Of a stretch of 64,000 nucleotides of DNA, positions 58,836 to 64,000 are shown piece by piece; within the stretch, counting starts at the first letter, position 1; every line of letters starts with the position of its first letter. The DNA is from Adenophora triphylla var. japonica (taxonomy: Eukaryota > Streptophyta > Magnoliopsida > Asterales > Campanulaceae), in assembly GCA_022495995.1 (NCBI GenBank), contig JAFEMH010000746.1:496001-560000 (forward strand). Direction: 5' to 3'. The notes beneath the pieces are model-generated. The model did not search any database, had not been told where the DNA came from, and saw nothing but the letters and a program-made list of their open reading frames with translations. The translations under genes were made by a program, and so were the position numbers.

Positions 58836-61113
58836 TGTACTCTCTCTCTCTCTTTCTCTCTCTTTAACTGGGTATCAAATTTCATTTAGTGCAGCATTGT
58901 GTACAAGGGAGGAGTTCCTGAATGTTTTGAACTTGACCAGCATTGACCTTCTTACAGTTAAACTACGTCTTGATGGCAAGGTGCACCCTTAGATGACTAT
59001 AATCTTATATACCTTAAACTTTCTATACCACGCAAGTTCTAAGTTGATCAGACCCAGTGAGTCAAATTGGTATTTCTTTATGGTTTGACTATTGACCTTG
59101 TATAATTATATAAACTGTTCAAAATAATAACTATAACTAACTAATCAGGTCAACATTCCAAATGCGGGCAATGCTTCTTCTGGCTTCGATAACTCAAATG
59201 GCTGGACTTTTTTCGACTTGAACATTATCTATGACAAGCATAAAGAAGATGAAACAACAGTTATACAAGCTGACTTTGTAAGTACAATAACCCCATTTTG
59301 CCCTTTGGAGACATGAAATTCTCAGCAGTTCTCACTTTAGAATTAAAATCTTTTAATTTCTTTTCTTTCCTGTCTTATGGTTTTAGAATTCTGTTGGTGC
59401 AGTATCGAGCAAATGAGTTGTTGCCACTAAAGGATGATGACATTGTTGGCAAAGTTATGTCTTGCCTGTCGAAGTGCATAGAGGGGTTTGAGAATGTCTC
59501 CGTGATTGATAAAGAAATCGGAAGGTTCCCAAAAGCGTTGTCTCATTTCTTTCCAGGTAGCTTTCTTAGAAAAGTCTCTGTGAAATCTTAATTAGGGTTT
59601 ACATAGTCTTATTTATGGTGTATGCATATCTGCAATATATATATATATATATACATGCACACACACAAACACATACATAGACTTATGAATATGAGTAATG
59701 AACAGTAGGTACCAGCCATAAGAAAGTTGGACATCGTAAACCATTTGATCTTCTTCTTTCTTTTCTATGTTGGAATTGTTCGAAAGGTTCATACAAGTAC
59801 ATGATGCGCGGGTCTACATCTTTCCCTAACTTGTTCATGGCTGGAGATTGGATAGTTAACCGTCACGGATCGTGGTCACAGGTTAGCCCTCAAACTCCAT
59901 TACCTGCAGCATTTAGCCCCTTCATATATATATATTGATAGTTTTTGTATTGTTGTTTGCGGAGGAGATTGTGTGGCCGGACCACCACCTGTGGTGGTGG
60001 CCGGAGGTGGGAGAAGGAAACTACTCGGTTACTAATGCAAGAGAGAGAGAGTACATGAAGAGGGAGAAAATGAAATTGTCTTAATGAGTTGCTCAATACT
60101 ACAGGAGTCTAACCTAACCCCGCTAACAAAATATACTAACAAACTATATAACTAACAAGAATCGCAACAGTCCTAACAGAGTCTAAACAGACTTTACAAT
60201 GCAGCTCCTAAATATTAACTGAGTGTTAATGTGAAAACTAACTTTCCGTTACCCCATCATCACTCTCAAGCTTCTCCATCAAACTCGACAACCACCCAAG
60301 GGAAGAGGGGGGTTGACGGTGTTGGTTTATTTAACAGGTGTTAACCCCGTCATCAAGGTGTTAACTATTGGTAATGCCATCCATCTTTAGTTTAAAAATT
60401 GCATTATACTCCCTTTGTCCCGGCCGAAAGTTCAAAAATTCCCAAAAGGTTGTCCCAACCAAAAGTTCAAAATCTTAAAATAAAAACTTTTTATTACTTC
60501 TTTATTTGTGGGCCCCACATATCATGCTCACAACAATTATTCACTAACTATTTCCTACCCCACTTTCTCTCTCCTACCTTAATATCTACACTCACAACAC
60601 ATCACCTTTTTCACTTTTTCCTTAATTTTTGAATCACTTCATTTTTTGAACTATCGGCCGGGAGGAGAGGGTGTAGGAAAAAACTTATATCAGTACATCG
60701 CCATTTTAGAAACTTACGAGTACATTGGTGTATTTGATAAGAATAGGTAAAGTATGTTAGTTTCAGAGTAATTTTCCCACTAACAAACTATGTAACAACT
60801 AACGAGAATCCTAACAGGGTCTTAACAGACTTTACAATGCAGCCCCTAAACTAAACTTTACACTTATTGTTCTATACTCATTTTTAGATATCATGATATC
60901 CACATTTTTCTTGCTATTTGTGAATAGGAGAAAGCATTTGTAACTGGACTTGAGGCTGCAAATAGAGCGGTGGATTATCTTGAAGAAGGAACATTTGCGA
61001 AAATCATACCAGTAGAGGAAGACGAGCCACACATTGAAGTGCTACGGAGTCTTAACAGGAATCTTAACGAGGTTAAAAGTCAACTTCCATGGTCAAGCTA
61101 CTTTCTCCAGTGA
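55006..61113 (+). CDS. FAD-dependent amine-oxidase/desaturase-like protein, probably plastidial
   Basis: Thirteen coding exons: 55006-55230, 56579-56663, 57110-57216, 57350-57418, 57507-57561, 57821-57868, 57998-58155, 58383-58621, 58890-58980, 59149-59277, 59403-59556, 59787-59881, 60928-61113; 546 aa with all phases compatible. Residues 1-50 are Ser/Arg/Asn-rich, like a plastid transit peptide. A Rossmann FAD-binding motif VLVVGSGWAGLASAHHL lies at about 56-72, followed by VTVLEGG. The centre contains KADAVILAVGVSTLQ. The C-terminal FAD motif is NLFMAGDWIVNRHGSWSQ followed by GLEAANRAV. This is the NAD(P)-binding Rossmann / amine oxidase superfamily that includes phytoene and zeta-carotene desaturases; substrate and pathway cannot be deduced. 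The start at 55006 is the first ATG in frame with the motif. Several introns carry MITEs. No frameshift is seen. Confidence 0.9.
55448..55620. mobile_element. hAT MITE in intron 1 of the FAD-protein gene
   Basis: Ends CAATGGCGAAGTCTG and GGTGGCTTTGCCACTG, flanked by the exact 8-bp duplication ACCATGAT (55440-55447 and 55621-55628). Confidence 0.82.
55752..55817. repeat. Perfect 22-bp inverted repeat
   Basis: The word TCAATTTCGGACATGCG at the left is matched by CGCATGTCCGAAATTGA at the right, extending to 22-bp arms around a 22-nt loop. The loop repeats the GAGGGACACTATA of the left side. It lies inside intron 1 of the FAD-protein gene; no element ends are recognised around it. Confidence 0.85.
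56153..56400. mobile_element. Stowaway MITE in intron 1 of the FAD-protein gene
   Basis: CTCCCTCCGTCCCAAAATGA at the left, TTTTTGGATGGAGGGAG at the right, TA on both sides. The interior differs from the CACTCATTCTC subfamily and matches the fragment at 801-980. Confidence 0.85.
57593..57738. mobile_element. Mutator-type MITE in intron 5 of the FAD-protein gene
   Basis: 146 bp, almost entirely inverted repeat: GGGTTAAATTCAGTGCC at the left, GACATTGAATTTAACTC at the right. Flanked by GTTGATTATT (57583-57592 and 57739-57748), a 9-10-bp duplication. Confidence 0.82.
58747..58833. repeat. (CT)n and (CA)n microsatellites
   Basis: A CT run of about 60 bp, then a CA run of about 22 bp, in intron 8 of the FAD-protein gene. 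Confidence 0.95.
59882..60927 (+). other. Intron 12 of the FAD-protein gene with repeat sequence
   Basis: Contains a self-complementary ACCACCTGTGGTGGTGG (near 59983), two related blocks of about 80 bp at 60115-60215 and 60780-60860 (words ACTAACAAACTAT, AACAGACTTTACAATGCAGC), and a Stowaway between them. The direct repeats may be the footprint of a larger old insertion. Confidence 0.6.
60409..60673. mobile_element. Stowaway MITE in intron 12 of the FAD-protein gene
   Basis: CTCCCTTTGTCCCGGCCG at the left, CGGCCGGGAGGAGAGGG at the right, TA on both sides, family interior. Confidence 0.78.
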
Positions 61114-61365
61114 CCAACCCACATCGACCGATGAACATACTGAAACCATGTGTAAATCTTTATTCCACCAAGATTTCTGACATCTGACATAATTTGTATG
61201 CACATTGATTGCTTCCTGAAGTAAGTATAGAACAAGAGGGTTCTCTCCTTGAACTGTAAATATGTAGTACTGATTTTCTGCTGTTTTTGTCAACATTATT
61301 TGGTAAAACATCACCTATCTTGTGCTTTGTTTTTAACTTGTTAAGTGATTAATGTTCATTCTTTT
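61114..61365 (+). other. 3' untranslated region of the FAD-protein gene
   Basis: AT-rich, no further frame. The following hAT MITE is just downstream. Confidence 0.5.
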
Positions 61366-61584
61366 CAGTGGCGTATCTAGGATTTAGAGTGAGGTTGTGC
61401 GAAAAAAATATATATATAGGGTGCAAACTGTAATTTTCGAAAGAAGAGGGATGCAAACTGTAATTTTTGAAAATTACAGTTTGCACCCTATATTTTATTT
61501 TTTTTATAAATACTCGGTAATTTTTTTTTCAAAATGTCAGGTGGGTCATTTGCACTTTCTGGTGCCATACTGTATCCGCCCCTG
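61366..61584. mobile_element. hAT MITE with a 24-bp internal hairpin
   Basis: Ends CAGTGGCGTATC and ATCCGCCCCTG; flanks ATTCTTTT and AATCTTTT match at 7 of 8 positions. The interior holds a perfect 24-bp inverted repeat (61415-61438 and 61469-61492) whose core word GGGTGCAAACTGTAATTTT also occurs a third time between the arms. Confidence 0.75.
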
Positions 61585-62247
61585 AATCTTTTACTTGGAA
61601 CTCACAATAAGTGTTCTTTTTTTATTTCAAAATTATATTTATGCATCTTTGCAATTAAATTGGATAAAGTCTAATTTCATTTTCAACAACTGTATTTTGC
61701 TTCGACTTTCACTTCAACCATTTTTTTTAAATACGAAAACCACAAAAGAAGGAATGAAAAACTATCATTTTGATCATAAACCCGTGTCTGATTTGTACAG
61801 TGATACTCGTGGAGCAGTAAAATGAGTCGAATTGGGCCGATTACCACCGAGTTCGAGTCGAGTTACAATTATTTTCAACCGAGTCGAGTTTCTGCCAAGT
61901 CGGATTATTAATGAGAATGCATCACCCCGAAAATAATAGTTTTTCAAATAAATTTAAATCATTGTAATAAAAAGTATAAAAATTATATATTTTTGTTTTT
62001 AAAATAAAATTAATATTTATTTATAATTAAATATTTATTAAAGAATGCAGGAAAATATATTTTAAATAAAATTTAAATATTTATTCAGGTAGGGAGGAAA
62101 TATTAAATCTATATTATAATAAAGCTCAAAAATACCTCCTATTGACTTTAGACAAAAAGTGTACAGATTAATCTGTAATCGCCCTCATCCTAACATATGA
62201 CTATTATTAAACGATTTTATTTCTTTTTAATTTCAATCGTTGTATTA
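61585..62247. other. AT-rich repeat-derived spacer
   Basis: GAGTCGAGTT-type words at 61828-61905 suggest a hAT-like fragment. At 62108 a word TCTATATTATAATAAAGC resembles Helitron or other TE ends. No gene seen. Confidence 0.35.
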
Positions 62248-62515
62248 CTAGTACTTAAATGCCCGTGCCAATGGCACGGGACGGTATACATGGTGGTCAA
62301 TCTTAAAAAATATAAAAAATCTCTTTTAATTTTGTATTTTTCACAAAAAAATATGAAGTGATGAAGAAATAACTTTATAATTAATAAATCAAAGAAAAGC
62401 GTTATACGCCACAATTATTTTGAAGAAAAATAATCATAAATTATTAATAGAATTAACATTCACTATTTCGTTAATAATAAAACACTAATCTGTTGGTTCC
62501 TCTTCAACGACATTT

Positions 62516-63245
62516 TAAGGACATGTGTTAGCCTATTTATAGGCCAATTGATGTAGAATGACATTTTATATATCATCAATAAAATAAAATAAATCCATTT
62601 AAAAAAAACATAGGTAAAGACATTAGCTTACGTAAATTCCCTCCCATTTTGAAGTTGAAGAGAAAGGGTAATAATACAATTGTACCTTCATCAATCATCT
62701 CAAGAATTTCCTCCCTCCTATAAAAAAAATAAATACTCCATTAAATACAGCTGGGCTTTCCAACTAATTCCCCCAACTCAATTTTTTCAACCACCTTTTC
62801 CAAATCCCAAATCACCTTAAACATAAACATAAACCTAAACCTAAACCTAAACCTAAACCAATAGCAACCGAAATACTCCATTAAAAAGACAGAAAAACAA
62901 ATGTGGTCATATGTAAATACATTACCAAAATAACTTTAGTTCTAATGATATCCGTATTAATATACATAGTGGAGGTTGAGAGTTTGAATCATGGTAAGGA
63001 CATGTGTTAACCTATTTATAGGCCAATTGATGTAGATTCACATTTTATATATCATCAATAAAATAAAATAAATCCATTTAAAAAAAAAACATAGGTAAAG
63101 ACATTAGCTTACGTGAATTTCCTCCCATTTTGAAGTTGCAGAGAAAGGGTATTAGTAGGACCTCCTACAAAACATAATACAATTATACTTTCATTAACCA
63201 TCTCAAGAATTTTCTCCCTCTTATAAAAAGAATAAATACTCCACA
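62516..63245 (+). repeat. Direct repeat of about 240 bp
   Basis: Block 62516-62740 recurs at 62996-63245 with small differences and a short insertion; shared words include ACATGTGTTA, GGCCAATTGATGTAGA and GACATTAGCTTACGT. The blocks are separated by about 255 bp. Confidence 0.9.
62817..62860 (+). repeat. Short telomere-like AAACCT tract
   Basis: Four to five copies of the hexamer AAACCT, preceded by two AAACAT units. It resembles plant telomere sequence but lacks the third C of the common 7-bp unit. Confidence 0.8.
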
Positions 63246-63297
63246 CGGGTGATAAGGTCTATGGTTTATATGTATTAGATAAAAAGCCAAATGTATA

Positions 63298-63734
63298 CTC
63301 CCTATGTCGCCGCAAAATGAATGTCAAAAATATTAAAATTTACTCTTGCTCAAAATCACTATTCGAAAGTACAATTGTATTATGTATACACAACAATCCT
63401 TCTTTCTAGGCTCAAGAACATTGGCAAATGGCCTCTCGGTTGGCCATTGATCAACTGCTGTCGAAAACTGAAATTCTAAATTCAATCTCAGCCCATGTCA
63501 GAGATACCGAATTTACATAATTACTCGCCTTTGAATTGCTCTAGAACCGATATCCAAGGGTTGTTGAATGTTTGGAAAACACTTAAGCATTGAAAACAAC
63601 TAATTCTATGTCAAATTTTAATCAAGCAAAAACATGAAAATAATACTCAAACTAAAAATATTATTAAAAAAAAGTGAGCCCTACAAAGAAGGTTAGTAAT
63701 CTTACTGGGACATGAATTTTTGGGACGGAGGGAG
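63298..63734. mobile_element. Stowaway-like pair of ends, unusually long
   Basis: CTCCCTATGTCGCCGC at the left and TTTTTGGGACGGAGGGAG at the right, TA on both sides. At 437 bp it is longer than other copies, so an insertion or two separate partial elements are possible. Confidence 0.5.
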
Positions 63735-64000
63735 TACTATAGTTACAAAAAAGTCACAAAATTTGGTTTAAAAAATGAGGTGTCATAATTGTGTTAGTAC
63801 TCTAATAATTAGATTGTGTTATCCTTTGCACCTTTGGTGACGAAATCATGGTGCTGCAAACCTTTGTAATATAACATCTGTATAAACAGTATACAACATA
63901 TATGGAAGAACCAGCTCTATTCCACATTATATTGCATAATCCCATTTCCCTAAAGAGAGTCCTTTCTAGTTTAGTCCGTCCCCAAGGGAAAAAAATAAGG
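63735..64000. other. Repeat-derived spacer at the window end
   Basis: AAAAAGTCACAAAATTTGG and TAATTGTGTTAGTACTC at 63748-63810 match sequence just right of the tandem-repeat element at 53840-53900. No gene seen. Confidence 0.4.

Larger units (their letters stand above)
62248..63275 (-). mobile_element. Helitron-like element, 3' end clear, 5' end uncertain
   Basis: On the minus strand the sequence ends with the hairpin CCCGTGCCATTGGCACGGG, ten bases, then CTAG before T, which is the standard Helitron 3' end. A possible 5' TC end lies near 63275 (minus TCTAATACATATAAACC). The interior is non-coding and contains a 240-bp direct repeat and a telomere-like tract. Confidence 0.45.

Overview
The window is plant nuclear DNA, almost certainly from a eudicot. 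It is AT-rich and holds four intron-containing protein genes with GT/AG introns. Between and inside the genes lie nested transposable elements of typical angiosperm families: Stowaway MITEs with TA target duplications, Athila-type Gypsy, Copia, a TRIM, an RTE LINE with a (TTG)n tail, a tRNA-derived SINE, hAT, Harbinger and Mutator MITEs, and a short Helitron. Species cannot be fixed from the sequence alone.

Layout. 1-14154 is almost wholly mobile DNA: a TRIM retrotransposon cut by the window edge (1-510); an unusual inverted-repeat minisatellite element (about 981-1930); a Copia element with TATAT target duplications, a shortened gag and a ruined pol (2266-8073); an RTE LINE with a 17-bp target duplication and broken frames (8760-11967) sitting in a hAT-like remnant; a Stowaway (12265-12536); and a Mutator-like element (12682-14154) that abuts the 5' leader of the next gene.

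14160-21200 holds a clade-D type protein phosphatase 2C gene (+, 4 coding exons, 398 aa). Its first intron carries a 696-bp tandem duplication. 21690-23600 is GC-richer, tandemly repeated DNA, probably an old retroelement remnant. 23934-31929 is one Stowaway split by a 7.7-kb Athila-like element that has gag and protease but no visible reverse transcriptase or integrase. 32114-41200 is a TE mosaic: two solo LTRs, Stowaways, hAT and Harbinger MITEs, and SINEs.

42053-46637 holds a DUF630/DUF632 gene (+, 4 coding exons, 755 aa, N-terminal MGGC). A stack of nested elements follows (47015-49201). 49707-53226 (minus) is a chloroplast CPP1/CDF1-like gene (3 exons, 293 aa), the J-like partner of protochlorophyllide oxidoreductase. 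55006-61113 holds an FAD-dependent amine-oxidase/desaturase-like gene (+, 13 exons, 546 aa). The last 3 kb is repeat DNA with a Helitron-type end, a 240-bp direct repeat and a short telomere-like tract.

The four genes have no evident shared pathway. What joins them is that each has a transposable element within roughly 30-850 bp of its leader or start codon. I found no convincing new enzymatic or defence system. The most interesting points are structural: a recently moved Copia copy with dead pol, an Athila derivative lacking pol, a Mutator end that may supply a TATA box to the phosphatase gene, and a repeated decoy-start leader in front of the DUF630/632 gene.
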